A DNA stretch of 64,000 nucleotides from Collinsella aerofaciens (GCF_009876115.1 NZ_WWSY01000004.1:62001-126000); one strand, 5' to 3'. Positions 1 through 10,450 are shown, counted from the stretch's first letter. Numbers and translations are program-made. Notes: generated by a model not told the origin, from the sequence alone.

Positions 1-2
1 GC

Positions 3-110
3 CTGGGAATCATTGGCGAGTACCTAGCAAAAGCCTACTTGGAGGCCAAGCACCGCCCCATCTATATCATTCGAGAATCCAACGAGGAATCTGATGACAC
101 GGCCCAATAA
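3..110 (+). CDS. C-terminal end of a CsbB/GtrB-like GT2 membrane glycosyltransferase (partial)
   Basis: Only the last 35 codons are inside the window; the 5' part lies upstream. The readable tail (LGIIGEYLAKAYLEAKHRP followed by IYIIRE) is the usual C-terminal end of polyprenyl-phosphate sugar transferases of the GtrB/CsbB/DPM1 type, just after their last membrane helix. The following YfhO-like gene starts 17 nt inside this one, so the two are translationally coupled. In Bacillus, CsbB and YfhO act together to add a sugar to a wall polymer, which supports the family call. Substrate unknown. Confidence 0.7.
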   Translation: MGIIGEYLAKAYLEAKHRPIYIIRESNEESDDTAQ

Positions 111-2502
111 CAGCACGCTCAAGAATGTGGCGTTCTACGCCGCCTGCTTCACGTTTTCCATCGCATTATTTGTCGCACTTGCAGAGGCGGGGCATGTCTA
201 CCCCTTTGGCGACAACTCGTTTCTCACCAACGATCTCAAATACCAATACATCGACTTCTTCGCGTGGTTTCGCCGCGTCCTTTTAGGCGAGGCAAACCTT
301 CGCTATTCCTTCTCACAGGGCCTCGGTATGAACACATGGGGGCTCTATAGCTACTACCTCGCCAGCCCCTTCAACCTGCTCTGCGCGCTGTTTCCCGCAG
401 ACAAGCTGACGCTCTTCGTATTTGCCATAACCGCGCTCAAGCTTGGCTGCATCCACATCAGCAGCGCTTGGTATGTGCAAAAGCGCTTTGACCTTTCCAA
501 GCCCGCCGCATTCTTGCTATCCCTCTCGTTCACGTTTTGCAGCTGGACCATCAGCAACCTGCGCAACCCACTCTGGATCGATTGCCTCATCCTGCTGCCC
601 ATCTGCGCCTACGGATGCTACGAGCTCATCCGCAAGCAGCGCATGATCCGCCTCGTCATCGCAACGGCGCTCAATGTCATGTTCTGCTGGTATACGGCCT
701 ACATCAGCATCCTGTTCCTCTGCATCTTCGTATTGGTCGAATTTGTCGATTATGTTGCAGAAGAAGGTTTTAGCTGGAAGCTCATGCTCGATCGGGCCCT
801 GCGATTCGCCGGAGCTATCGCGCTCGGACTGCTTCTGTCCGCCTGGACCTTTTTGCCGACCATCCTTGCCATGTCCAAGGGCGGTCCCGTTCTAGCACTC
901 GGCCCCCTACTTAAAACCAGCCTCAAGTCGCTCATCAGGGGCTTTCTTCCCTGCATGTGGGTAAGCAACGAAAGCACACCGCAGTTCTATTGCGGCATCG
1001 TCATGATGCTGCTTGCGGTGAGCCTGCTGGTTAACCGCACGGTTTCGATCAAGACGCGCATCGCAACACTCGTCGTCACGATAATCCTGGTCGCAAGCTC
1101 CGTTTTGAGCCCGCTCGAGTACATCTGGTGCGGCATGCGCGTTCCCAACGGCTTCTACTCGCGCACGGCTTTTTTGCTGAGCTTCTTTGCGCTGTGGGCC
1201 GCAGGACACGCGCTGCAGGCGCTCAAAAACCAGCCCAAATTGCGTCAAGCCTATCGCCCCGTCGTCATCATGCCCCTCCTGGCACTAACCGCCATTGCGT
1301 TGTTTGCCAACGCCCATGTTATGTGGAACCAGCTGTACACAGGCTATTCCGAAAAAGCCAACAGCGCCTATGTCGCCACCGCAACCGACACTATCACGAC
1401 CATTCAAGACCAGACTTCGGCGTCGTTCTATCGCATTGACCGCACAACCACACGCGTCGACAGCGCCGCCCTCAACGAAGGCTTGGCGCTTGGGTACAAC
1501 CAGTTGTCTTCGTATTCGTCTGCCAACAACCCGCAGGCCATCGCACTGCTCAACTCCCTTGGATACAGCAGCGTCGGCGAATTCTCGACCCGTTATGCCG
1601 AGCCCATTCTTGCCGTTGATGCCCTGTTGGGAGTCAAGTACGCCATCGCCGAGCACGCGCCTTCGGGATACGCGGCAATGACTGAAATAGCCGATACAGC
1701 AAGTGCGGTGTACGAGAACCCCTATGCGCTCAGCGTTGGTGTCATGGCATCCAATGACATTCAAAACTGCACGTTGAAGGGCGAGAACCCCTTCGAAAAG
1801 CAAAACGACCTCTACAGCAAAATCCTAGGCCGCGAGGTAATGCTCTATACCAAAATCGAGGCCAAAAACACGGAGGATGACGAGAACTTAAGGCAGTGGA
1901 ACGCCACCGTGCCGTCGGGTTCCATCGGGTATCTCTACATCAACAAAGATGCGACCGCCGGCAGTTATTGGCCCGTCACCCTTACCATCGACCAGCGAAC
2001 GATCGGAAACGAGGCCTGGAGATTCGACAATAATATCCGCCAGATTGCGGATGCATCGGACTCCCCGAGCCAGCATACGGCGTCAATCGGAGTCGCAGAG
2101 GGCTATACAGACATGCCCCAAGACAATGATCCGGTCTTTTACGCCCTCAATCTGGACGTTTTCGAGCAGATTATTAACGAGCTTAAGATGAGCGAATTTG
2201 TTCCGACGGTTTTTGAGGACGGAAGGATAGAAGGCGAGTACACCGCCAAGGATGACGGCAACCTACTGCTGAGCGTTCCGTACGATGAGGGCTGGAACGT
2301 AACGGTAAACGGAACCGCCACAGAACTAACGCCCGCCGCCGATAAGGGCTTGTCATCCCTGAACATGCAGAAAGGCGCGAATAGGATCGTGATGACCTAC
2401 AAGACTCCGGGCGCCCTTGCGGGGCTTGCAGTGAGTCTGGCGACCGCCGCCGCCCTTGTTGCAGCGGGTCTATACGCCAGGCATAAGAAAAGCCGCCGTT
2501 AA
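94..2502 (+). CDS. YfhO-family polytopic membrane protein (GT-C-like)
   Basis: 802 residues. The N-terminal two thirds hold many hydrophobic segments. The first extracytoplasmic loop has the family-type pattern DLKYQYIDFFAWFRR followed by SFSQGLGMN. A soluble domain of about 300 residues follows, and a last membrane helix near residues 775-795 ends in a basic tail (RHKKSRR). YfhO proteins are thought to be the sugar transferases that use the lipid-linked sugar made by a CsbB-type partner to decorate lipoteichoic or other wall polymers. The overlap with the partial CsbB-like gene fits this. A strong terminator overlaps the stop codon, so the pair ends a transcript here. The sugar and acceptor cannot be read from sequence. 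Confidence 0.8.
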   Translation: MTRPNNSTLKNVAFYAACFTFSIALFVALAEAGHVYPFGDNSFLTNDLKYQYIDFFAWFRRVLLGEANLRYSFSQGLGMNTWGLYSYYLASPFNLLCALFPADKLTLFVFAITALKLGCIHISSAWYVQKRFDLSKPAAFLLSLSFTFCSWTISNLRNPLWIDCLILLPICAYGCYELIRKQRMIRLVIATALNVMFCWYTAYISILFLCIFVLVEFVDYVAEEGFSWKLMLDRALRFAGAIALGLLLSAWTFLPTILAMSKGGPVLALGPLLKTSLKSLIRGFLPCMWVSNESTPQFYCGIVMMLLAVSLLVNRTVSIKTRIATLVVTIILVASSVLSPLEYIWCGMRVPNGFYSRTAFLLSFFALWAAGHALQALKNQPKLRQAYRPVVIMPLLALTAIALFANAHVMWNQLYTGYSEKANSAYVATATDTITTIQDQTSASFYRIDRTTTRVDSAALNEGLALGYNQLSSYSSANNPQAIALLNSLGYSSVGEFSTRYAEPILAVDALLGVKYAIAEHAPSGYAAMTEIADTASAVYENPYALSVGVMASNDIQNCTLKGENPFEKQNDLYSKILGREVMLYTKIEAKNTEDDENLRQWNATVPSGSIGYLYINKDATAGSYWPVTLTIDQRTIGNEAWRFDNNIRQIADASDSPSQHTASIGVAEGYTDMPQDNDPVFYALNLDVFEQIINELKMSEFVPTVFEDGRIEGEYTAKDDGNLLLSVPYDEGWNVTVNGTATELTPAADKGLSSLNMQKGANRIVMTYKTPGALAGLAVSLATAAALVAAGLYARHKKSRR

Positions 2503-2519
2503 CAAGCGGCGGCTTTTTC
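2491..2519 (+). terminator. Rho-independent terminator of the CsbB/YfhO pair
   Basis: Perfect 8-bp stem (AGCCGCCG / CGGCGGCT) with an 8-nt loop followed by TTTTT. The left arm overlaps the last codons and stop of the YfhO gene. Confidence 0.85.
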
Positions 2520-2539
2520 TCTCGAAAAGTTAATAACGG

Positions 2540-3994
2540 CTAGAGCGTCTTGAGGTACTCCCCCAGCTCTTCCTCCCAGTCGGGCATGTGGAAGCCCGTC
2601 GACTCGAGCCTGGACAGGTCGAGCGCGGAGTGGACCGGGCGCGGGGCGACGGGGCCGGCGGCGTTCGCGTAGTAGTCGGCGGTCGAAACCGGCACGACCC
2701 TGTCGCCGTTTCCGTTGGCGGCCTCGAAGACGGCGCGGGCGATGTCCGCCCAGCTCTTCACGGCACCGGAGCCGGTGCAGTCGTAGGTGCCGTAGGGCGC
2801 GTGCGTGCCCAGCACGTGGAAGATGGCCTCGGCCATGTCGCGCGTGAAGGTCAGGCGGCCCAGCTGATCGTCCACGACGGTGACCTGCTCGAGCTTGTCG
2901 TCCGGGTCGGTTACGCGGTCGGACAGGCCCTTCATGGTCTTAACGAAGTTGTGCCCCTCGCCGATGACCCAGGAGCTGCGCATGATGTAGTGACGCGGGC
3001 ACCCTGCCACGGCGATGTCGCCGGCGGCCTTGGTCTGGCCGTAGACGGACAGCGGGCTGAGGGGCTCCTCCTCCGTGTGGACCTCGGCCGTGCCGTCGAA
3101 GACGTAGTCGGAGGACACGTGGACGAGCGTGATCCCGTGCCCGGCGCAGGTGCGGGCGAGAAGGGCGGGGCCGGTCGCGTTGGCCTTCCAGGCGATGACA
3201 CGGCCCTCGGGGGTCTCCGCTTTATCCACGGCCGTGTAGGCGCCGCAGTTGATCACGGTGCCGTAGAGCGACCAGTCGTACTGCGCGTAGGCGTCCGGGT
3301 CGGACATGTCGAAGGTGTCGATGTCGCAGAAGTCGAAGTCCTTGGCGACGCCGCGCTCCTCGGCGAGCGCGCGCACCGCATGGCCCAGCTGGCCGTTGCA
3401 GCCGGTGACGAGGGTGCGCTTCGGCGCCATGGGGACGACGTCCTTGAGCATCGGTTGGTTCAGGTCCGCCTCGGAGACGGTGGCCTCGTCGAGGGGGATC
3501 GGCCACTCGATGGCGAGCTCCGGGTCGGCGAGGTTCACGAAGGTGTACGTCTTCTTGAGCTCCAGCGACCAGTGGGCGTCCACCAGGTAGGTGTAGGCGG
3601 TGCCGTCCTCCAGGGCCTGGAAGGAGTTGCCCACGCCGCGCGGGACGTAGATGGCCTTGCTCGGGTCGAGCGTGCAGGTGAACACCTTGCCGAATGTCTC
3701 GCTGCCCTCGCGCAGGTCGACCCATGCGCCGAAGACCGAGCCGCGGGCCACGGAGATGAACTTGTCCCAGGGCTCCGCGTGGATGCCGCGGGTGACGCCG
3801 CGGCTGTCGTTGTAGGAGATGTTGTTCTGGACGACCTTGAGATCGGGGATGCCGAGCGCGCACATCTTGGCGCGCTGCCAGTTCTCCTTGAACCAGCCGC
3901 GCGAGTCGCCGTGGACGGCCAGGTCGACGACCTTGAGGCCCTCGATGCCGGTCTCCGCGACCTTCAGGTCCTTCTCGAATTCGATGTCAGCCAT
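2540..3994 (-). CDS. rmlCD: Bifunctional dTDP-4-dehydrorhamnose 3,5-epimerase / 4-reductase (RmlC-RmlD fusion)
   Basis: 484 residues carrying two enzymes that are usually separate. Residues 1 to about 190 are an RmlC-type cupin (DSRGWFKENW, RGIHAEPWDKF, FGAWVDLREG, PRGVGNSFQ). Residues from about 192 to the end are an RmlD-type short-chain reductase with the NADPH-binding turn TGCNGQLG, the strand HVSSDYVFDG and the catalytic YxxxK in YGQTKAAGD. Together they do the last two steps from dTDP-4-keto-6-deoxyglucose to dTDP-L-rhamnose in the cytoplasm. The gene is downstream of rmlB, separated by a gap holding a 22-bp hairpin. The RmlC-RmlD order is known in some Actinobacteria and Firmicutes, so the fusion is uncommon rather than new. 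Confidence 0.92.
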   Translation of the reverse strand: MADIEFEKDLKVAETGIEGLKVVDLAVHGDSRGWFKENWQRAKMCALGIPDLKVVQNNISYNDSRGVTRGIHAEPWDKFISVARGSVFGAWVDLREGSETFGKVFTCTLDPSKAIYVPRGVGNSFQALEDGTAYTYLVDAHWSLELKKTYTFVNLADPELAIEWPIPLDEATVSEADLNQPMLKDVVPMAPKRTLVTGCNGQLGHAVRALAEERGVAKDFDFCDIDTFDMSDPDAYAQYDWSLYGTVINCGAYTAVDKAETPEGRVIAWKANATGPALLARTCAGHGITLVHVSSDYVFDGTAEVHTEEEPLSPLSVYGQTKAAGDIAVAGCPRHYIMRSSWVIGEGHNFVKTMKGLSDRVTDPDDKLEQVTVVDDQLGRLTFTRDMAEAIFHVLGTHAPYGTYDCTGSGAVKSWADIARAVFEAANGNGDRVVPVSTADYYANAAGPVAPRPVHSALDLSRLESTGFHMPDWEEELGEYLKTL

Positions 3995-4019
3995 GTGGTT
4001 AATTCCAATCGTGTTGCGG

Positions 4020-4076
4020 GCGCCCCTCGCGGTGCCGCAGGATCATCCCCATGCCCTGCGGCACCGCGAGGGGCGC
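4020..4076. repeat. 22-bp perfect inverted repeat between rmlB and rmlCD
   Basis: Arms at 4020-4041 and 4055-4076 are perfectly complementary (beginning GCGCCCCTCGCGG) around a 13-nt loop, almost filling the gap between the two genes. Neither side has a T-tract, so a simple intrinsic terminator is unlikely. It may attenuate, stabilise or process the rml transcript, or be a remnant of a palindromic element. Confidence 0.8.
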
Positions 4077-4106
4077 TCGAAAAGGTAAACGTCCGGGAAT
4101 CCGGGC

Positions 4107-5192
<1,086 letters not shown>

Positions 5193-5201
5193 TCAACAAA
5201 A

Positions 5202-6176
5202 CTATCGGACATTTCGGCATGCGATAAGAGCCATGACCTTCGCAGAATTACTTCCCCTACAAAACGCCTCCGGAATGCAGTCTTTGTCGTACCGGAAGAC
5301 CGAATTCCCAGTTTTATCGCGTAAGTACTTATAGAAGAAGTCTTCCCAGCTTTTAAACTTCTCACTGTTTACAAAGGCTTCTGGGGTTTCCAAAACCGCC
5401 TTAACATCTAACCTTGAAATTACGCCAGAGCTCAGCAGAAGCCACTCGAATGACTCGGGAAGACAAACCGTAACAGTATCGCGATGAATGTCTTGCAGCT
5501 TAAGGACGCGGTCCGCATGGCACCCAAATGCCGCTCCGTCCGCGACAACAAACACGCGATCGTCGAAATGCTGATCCAACCAGCCCAAAATCGCGCTGTT
5601 CGTCATGGCCGAAGCGCAGGTAAGCTCACTGTCAGCGAAATGCCGTTCAAAGAACTGGAAACCAGACTTACTGTCCTCGCATAGAAGGATAGAAAAGTCC
5701 TGTTTTGGCGCCGCCCGGGAAATAGCATAACGATGATTCCCGCGATCTTGATAAACAGGGACGAAAGAATGGTATTTTCCGCTCGTCTTAATCTTGTAAA
5801 TCTCATCCACGCTATACGGAAGATTGGGGAAATCAGCCCTTGAGATCAGCACGAAATAATTCGAGGAATACAGCACATGATGGGCAAACTCATCAGAATG
5901 GATCTCTTTTAAGCCCTCATCGACAAATACAATCGAGTCATGAACGGACGAAAGCTGGTTTCGCCAATCATAATCGGTCAGGGCGACACAGGGACAATCG
6001 CATTGCAAGGAAACGCCCGACTGCTCGCCCGTTCGCATGTAGTCTGCGACCATGTCAAACAGCGTCGTCTTACCCGTGCCGCTATCGCCACGCACAATAG
6101 TGATGTTCCGCTTGATGGTAAATGTGTACTTGGTTCCCCTACGGCGGGAAATCTTAACGAGATGCGAACCGTTCAT
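5202..6176 (-). CDS. P-loop ATPase-like protein partnered with the DUF4869-type protein
   Basis: 324 residues from the ATG at 6176. A GTG at 6185 also opens the frame, but an AGGTG Shine-Dalgarno overlapping the upstream stop sits 6 nt before the ATG. The N-terminal half has a Walker A motif (GDSGTGKTT, about residues 30-38) and a Walker B-like strand (SIVFVDEG, near 85). The C-terminal half has an acidic ILLCEDSKSG strand near 165 and VFVVADGAAFG near 212. This spacing recalls TOPRIM-type domains as in OLD-family proteins, but that is only a guess. No ABC signature, signal peptide or membrane helix was seen. Base composition is visibly AT-richer than the rml genes around it, suggesting acquisition. 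Function unknown; tightly coupled to the gene before it. Confidence 0.7.
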   Translation of the reverse strand: MNGSHLVKISRRRGTKYTFTIKRNITIVRGDSGTGKTTLFDMVADYMRTGEQSGVSLQCDCPCVALTDYDWRNQLSSVHDSIVFVDEGLKEIHSDEFAHHVLYSSNYFVLISRADFPNLPYSVDEIYKIKTSGKYHSFVPVYQDRGNHRYAISRAAPKQDFSILLCEDSKSGFQFFERHFADSELTCASAMTNSAILGWLDQHFDDRVFVVADGAAFGCHADRVLKLQDIHRDTVTVCLPESFEWLLLSSGVISRLDVKAVLETPEAFVNSEKFKSWEDFFYKYLRDKTGNSVFRYDKDCIPEAFCRGSNSAKVMALIACRNVR

Positions 6177-6185
6177 AAGCAGCAC

Positions 6186-6623
6186 CTACAGATACGGAAT
6201 CGACTCGTGAATCAATTCGGCCATGTTATGAACGATTCGGCCGCTGTTCACGACTTTGATTTTAAAATCCTCGCGACCAAAGTCCATCACATGATAGAGA
6301 TTCACAACGAGCTTGCGGTCTTTCGCCATGTCGAGAATCCACTTGGCACAGTTGTCACCACAAGTAGAAGCGTTAAAAATATGCTTACGATCAAATCTCA
6401 TAAGCAGCAGCGTTTTCACGCCACCAGAAAGCTGGAGTGGGGAGATGGATCCAAGCACAGGGCTTTCGATGACGTTTTCGGAGACAACAACCGATCGATC
6501 GACATCTTTAATTATCGAGACTGCATAGGGATCCGTAATCCAAGAAGACCGGTAAGAGTTTTTGAAATATGTCGCTGTGTTGTAAATCGCTTCTGGCATA
6601 TCGCCAAAGTAGACGCTTAACAC
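6186..6623 (-). CDS. DUF4869-type protein
   Basis: 145 residues from the GTG at 6623. This start gives the family-like N-terminus MLSVYFGDMPEAIYNT and has GGAG 5 nt upstream; the frame also opens at a TTG at 6635. Conserved-looking blocks are ESPVLGSISPLQLSGGVKTL, NASTCGDNCAKW and GRIVHNMAEL. I recognise these as a DUF4869-like family from memory; the family has no known function. The stop codon directly abuts the P-loop gene and doubles as part of its ribosome-binding site, so the two are an obligate-looking pair. The pair sits between the rmlA terminator and rmlB, a position that points to insertion into a rhamnose operon. Confidence 0.7.
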   Translation of the reverse strand: MLSVYFGDMPEAIYNTATYFKNSYRSSWITDPYAVSIIKDVDRSVVVSENVIESPVLGSISPLQLSGGVKTLLLMRFDRKHIFNASTCGDNCAKWILDMAKDRKLVVNLYHVMDFGREDFKIKVVNSGRIVHNMAELIHESIPYL

Positions 6624-6672
6624 ATCCACTCCCAATCATATTGTCTTTATGGTCAACGTAATCATAACGAAA

Positions 6673-6698
6673 GGGGCCACCAGATAAACGGTGGCCCC
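6673..6698 (-). terminator. Terminator downstream of rmlA
   Basis: 9-bp GC-rich stem (GGGGCCACC / GGTGGCCCC) with an 8-nt loop. On the minus strand it is followed by TTTCGTT. It separates rmlA from the DUF4869/P-loop pair. Confidence 0.75.
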
Positions 6699-6718
6699 TG
6701 AAAGAAAACAAGCTTGCG

Positions 6719-7618
6719 CTAGTACTCGCGCGGGCTGTTGACGATCTCGCCGGCGGCGACCTTCTTCAGGTGCTGCCCGTAGACCGACTTGCCGTAGGCC
6801 TTGGCCGCCTCCTCGAGCTCGGCGGTCGTGATCCAGCCGTTCTCCCAGGCGATCTCCTCGGGGACGGACACGGGCAGGTCCTGGGAGTGCTCCACGGCGC
6901 GGACGAACTCCGCGGCCTCGTGCAGGCTCTCCATGGTGCCGGTGTCCAGCCACGCGTAGCCGCGGCCGAGGGTCACGACGGACAGCGTCCCCTCCTCCAG
7001 GTACATCTGGTTGAGCGTGGTGATCTCCAGCTCGCCGCGCGCGGAGGGCCTCACCTCGTGCGCCTTGGCGGCCACGTCGCCCGGGTAGAAGTACAGGCCG
7101 GTGACGGCGTAGGAGCTCTTGGGCTCCGCGGGCTTCTCCTCGATGGACACGGCCCTGCCCTCGCCGTCGAACTCAACGACGCCGAAGCGCTCGGGGTCGT
7201 CCACGTGGTAGCCGAAGACCGTGGCCCTCCCCGACTCGGCGTTCTGGACGGCGCGCGTCAGGTGGCGCGACAGGCCGTTGCCGTAGAAGATGTTGTCGCC
7301 GAGCACGAGGGCGCACGGCTCGCCGTCGATGAATTCCTCGCCGATGGTGAAGGCCTGCGCCAGGCCGTCGGGGCTCGGCTGCTCGGCGTAGGAGAGGTTC
7401 ACGCCGTAGCGCGAGCCGTCCCCGAGCAGGCGCTCGAAGTTGGGGAGGTCGGTCGGCGTGGAGATGACCAGGATGTCCCGGATGCCCGCCAGCATGAGGG
7501 TGGACAGCGGGTAGTAGATCATGGGCTTGTCGTAGACCGGCAGCAGCTGCTTGGAGGTCACGAGCGTGAGCGGGTACAGGCGCGTGCCGGACCCGCCGGC
7601 GAGGATGATGCCTTTCAT
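6719..7618 (-). CDS. rmlA: Glucose-1-phosphate thymidylyltransferase
   Basis: 299 residues from the ATG at 7618, which has AGAGG 7 nt upstream; the frame is open further but the family begins [14 protein letters not shown] as here. Diagnostic motifs are [11 protein letters not shown], the substrate-binding [34 protein letters not shown], and [12 protein letters not shown]. It makes dTDP-glucose from dTTP and glucose-1-phosphate, the committed step for dTDP-L-rhamnose. Very GC-rich like rmlB and rmlCD. It is transcribed away from the tandem GT2 gene at 7788, with a divergent gap of about 170 bp. Confidence 0.93.
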   Translation of the reverse strand: MKGIILAGGSGTRLYPLTLVTSKQLLPVYDKPMIYYPLSTLMLAGIRDILVISTPTDLPNFERLLGDGSRYGVNLSYAEQPSPDGLAQAFTIGEEFIDGEPCALVLGDNIFYGNGLSRHLTRAVQNAESGRATVFGYHVDDPERFGVVEFDGEGRAVSIEEKPAEPKSSYAVTGLYFYPGDVAAKAHEVRPSARGELEITTLNQMYLEEGTLSVVTLGRGYAWLDTGTMESLHEAAEFVRAVEHSQDLPVSVPEEIAWENGWITTAELEEAAKAYGKSVYGQHLKKVAAGEIVNSPREY

Positions 7619-7787
7619 AGAATTCCTCTCAGTTGACAATCGTTAGGCAAAAGCTGCTAATTGCAAACAACGATTAGACAAACATATTTATTAAAATTAT
7701 ATGCGCCAGCAGCGGCTTCCTCCTCATTCTCTTTAAAACGGACAGTAGAAACACGTAACTCTTTCTGCATTTATCGCGAGGTAGGAA

Positions 7788-10259
7788 ATGAATAAGTACA
7801 ATGAGCAGTGTCCAACAAACGAAAGGCAAACAATGCGAGTCGAAACAACCGGAGTATGCAGAGGAAACTGGAAAATCTACCAGCAGCTTAAAATAGAAGG
7901 CATCCATGAAGGCTCCAGCATAAAAGCTCAAGCGGCAACGGTTGACGACCGCCGTTTACCTTTGTCTCTTCTAAAATTCAAGGACAATAACGGCGAATCA
8001 GACTCATACGTTCTTGTAATCCCCGACCCCGACACCCGATCCATTAAAGTTGAGTTTAGCGAAATCGGCAAAGACGGTCGTAACCTGAGCAGCGACTCCC
8101 TTTCGCTCAATTGCAAGAACATCAAATGGGAGTCGCGTCTTAACTACAAAATTAAACCTGACATGTGCAGCAAACTCAGAAATTACGATGACGTTTCAGA
8201 GTTTGAGATGGCGACGATTGATTTTTGGCAGTGCATCGAAGATTCAAACGAGTATATCCTGAGGTGCACGGTTAGAACACCGTACCGCAACGACTCGCAA
8301 ATCAAACTTCGCTGCCTCGATCGGTTCCTCAATGAGGTTGAGCTGAGCATAGTCAACTTCGGCTCAAATGTAACGAGTGTTGGATTTACATCCGAGAAAA
8401 AACAACTTGAAACACAGCTCTCGATCCGCATGCCAAAGGCGTTTGATCGTTACTACTTTATAATTGGCGATCAAAATCACCCTTCATTCAGTGCATTCGA
8501 CTGCTTAACGCCTGATAAATTAGGCTTGCTTCTTGAGGAGACCAACTTCCTCTTTACCCATGCGCAGTTTGACCCTGAATACCCCGAATGGTTTACAGAG
8601 CATAAGGCAACCATTGGCGCACTGGAGAAGCAGAGAAAAATCGTCTTCAATAGCGCTCCGAAATTCAGCATCATTGTCCCTCTTTACAACACGCCCATTT
8701 CGTTTTTTAACGATATGGTCGAATCCGTAAAAAACCAGTCTTATGCAAACTGGGAGCTCCTCCTAGTTAATGCAAGCCCTGACAATCAGGAACTAAAGGC
8801 TCGCGTTGAGCAGGAAACAGCCCGCGACAACAGAATTAAGTCAATTAATCTTACCGAAAATAAGGGTATTTCCGAAAACACAAACGCAGGCGTTGCCGTA
8901 GCTTCGGGCGATTTCGTTAGCTTCTTTGACCATGACGACATTCTTGAACCGGACTTGTTGTTCTCATATGCCGAGGCAATTGAAAACAATAATGGCGTCG
9001 ATCTTCTTTATTGTGATGAAGATAAACTCATGCCCGATGGAAAGTTAGCGCAGCCGTTCTTTAAGCCGGATTTCAATATCGATCTGCTCAGAAACAATAA
9101 CTATATCTGCCACATGCTTACCATCCGTAAGTCCCTGCTAGACACTCTAGAGCCGAACACAAAAGAGTTCGATGGAGCACAGGATCATAATCTGACTCTC
9201 CGCGCCGTGGAAAAGGCAAGGAAAGTTCATCATGTTGCGAAGGTTCTATACCACTGGCGCCTAAGCGAGACCTCCACCGCAGCAAATGCCGATAGCAAGC
9301 CGTATGCCACTATCGCAGGTATCAAAGCGGTCCAGAGTCATTTGGACAGGCTTGGGCTCAATGCGAAGGTCGAACAAGCGCGTCGTCCCTTTACATATAA
9401 AGTAACCTACGCTGTGCCAGATTCCCACCCACTCGTGTCAATTATCATCCCGACTAAAGACCACGCCGACATTCTGAACAACTGCATTACATCAATTGTT
9501 GAGAAATCAACGTACGACAATTACGAGCTCGTCATAATCGAAAACAACAGCACAGAAAAGGTGACGTTCGATTATTACGATAAGTTGCAAGCAAAATATC
9601 CTGACATCGTTCGTCTTGTAACTTGGGAACACGAATTCAATTTCTCCAAGCTCATGAACTTTGGCGTTGCTCACGCCAAGGGCGACTATCTCTTGCTATT
9701 GAATAACGATACTGAGGTAATTACGCCCAATTGGATCGAGACCATGCTTGGCATCTGCGCACGTGAGGATGTTGGCGCAGTCGGTGCAAAACTCTACTAT
9801 CCCGACAACACCATTCAGCACGCGGGCCTATGCGTCACTGGCGGCGTGGCGGGACATCTTTGCCAGAGCATGCCAAGGAATAATTGGGGCTACTTTGCAC
9901 TCAACGATGCGCAACAAGACTTCAGCGCTGTCACTGCAGCTTGCATAATGACCAAGCGTAGCGAATATGAGAAAGTCGGAGGTTTCACCGAAGAGCTTCA
10001 AGTTGCATTTAATGATGTTGACTTTTGCTTAAAGCTACGCGAGATTAACGACCTGATCGTATACACGCCCGAAGTCGAGCTCTATCACTACGAGTCGATT
10101 TCTAGAGGCGTTGAAAACAATACGGAAAAGCAGATTCGGTTCCACAAAGAAGTCGCATACATGAATTATCGCTGGGCAAAATACTATGTCGAAGGCGATC
10201 CGTACATTAACCCAAATTTCAGCGTGGGAGAACCCGGAAATCGCTACTATCATTTATAA
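7788..10259 (+). CDS. Large GT2 protein with two glycosyltransferase domains
   Basis: 823 residues. An N-terminal module of about 290 residues precedes two GT-A domains: the first starts near FSIIVPLYNTP and carries FFDHDDILEPD, the second starts near LVSIIIPTKDH and carries LLLNNDTEVITP and FNDVDFCLKLRE. The architecture is that of rhamnan/galactan-type polymer synthases that add two or more linkages. It is a full-length paralogue of the gene at 36040-38526; even the N-terminal module shares the WESRLNYKIKP-type block. Start supported by GGTAGGAA just before the ATG. It faces a 14-bp hairpin and a convergent gene. Likely cytoplasmic, acting on an undecaprenyl-linked glycan; the sugar is unknown, rhamnose being plausible given the adjacent rml genes. 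Confidence 0.85.
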   Translation: MNKYNEQCPTNERQTMRVETTGVCRGNWKIYQQLKIEGIHEGSSIKAQAATVDDRRLPLSLLKFKDNNGESDSYVLVIPDPDTRSIKVEFSEIGKDGRNLSSDSLSLNCKNIKWESRLNYKIKPDMCSKLRNYDDVSEFEMATIDFWQCIEDSNEYILRCTVRTPYRNDSQIKLRCLDRFLNEVELSIVNFGSNVTSVGFTSEKKQLETQLSIRMPKAFDRYYFIIGDQNHPSFSAFDCLTPDKLGLLLEETNFLFTHAQFDPEYPEWFTEHKATIGALEKQRKIVFNSAPKFSIIVPLYNTPISFFNDMVESVKNQSYANWELLLVNASPDNQELKARVEQETARDNRIKSINLTENKGISENTNAGVAVASGDFVSFFDHDDILEPDLLFSYAEAIENNNGVDLLYCDEDKLMPDGKLAQPFFKPDFNIDLLRNNNYICHMLTIRKSLLDTLEPNTKEFDGAQDHNLTLRAVEKARKVHHVAKVLYHWRLSETSTAANADSKPYATIAGIKAVQSHLDRLGLNAKVEQARRPFTYKVTYAVPDSHPLVSIIIPTKDHADILNNCITSIVEKSTYDNYELVIIENNSTEKVTFDYYDKLQAKYPDIVRLVTWEHEFNFSKLMNFGVAHAKGDYLLLLNNDTEVITPNWIETMLGICAREDVGAVGAKLYYPDNTIQHAGLCVTGGVAGHLCQSMPRNNWGYFALNDAQQDFSAVTAACIMTKRSEYEKVGGFTEELQVAFNDVDFCLKLREINDLIVYTPEVELYHYESISRGVENNTEKQIRFHKEVAYMNYRWAKYYVEGDPYINPNFSVGEPGNRYYHL

Positions 10260-10318
10260 AGTGTTAGCTTAATTCTGCGCTTTCTAATTTTAACCTTATT
10301 AAAATGCGACTAATAGAT

Positions 10319-10350
10319 AAGGGAATCGAGGGTCAACCCTCGATTCCCTT
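10319..10350. terminator. Bidirectional hairpin between convergent genes
   Basis: Perfect 14-bp stem (AAGGGAATCGAGGG / CCCTCGATTCCCTT) with a 4-nt loop TCAA. It lies between the tandem GT2 gene and the convergent choline-binding-repeat gene. T-tracts are weak on both sides. Confidence 0.7.
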
Positions 10351-10450
10351 ACTATGAATAATTGCATTCCATACATGATATACAGTTAAGAAGCGTTTGT
10401 GATTCGATACACAAGCAGGCGTTGATTCCGCATGCTGGCCAGAATCCGCA

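Noticed and set aside
7674..7931. 85-codon minus-strand hydrophobic ORF near the start of the tandem GT2 gene
   Set aside because: Overlaps the start of a well-supported gene and has no recognisable family or ribosome-binding site.
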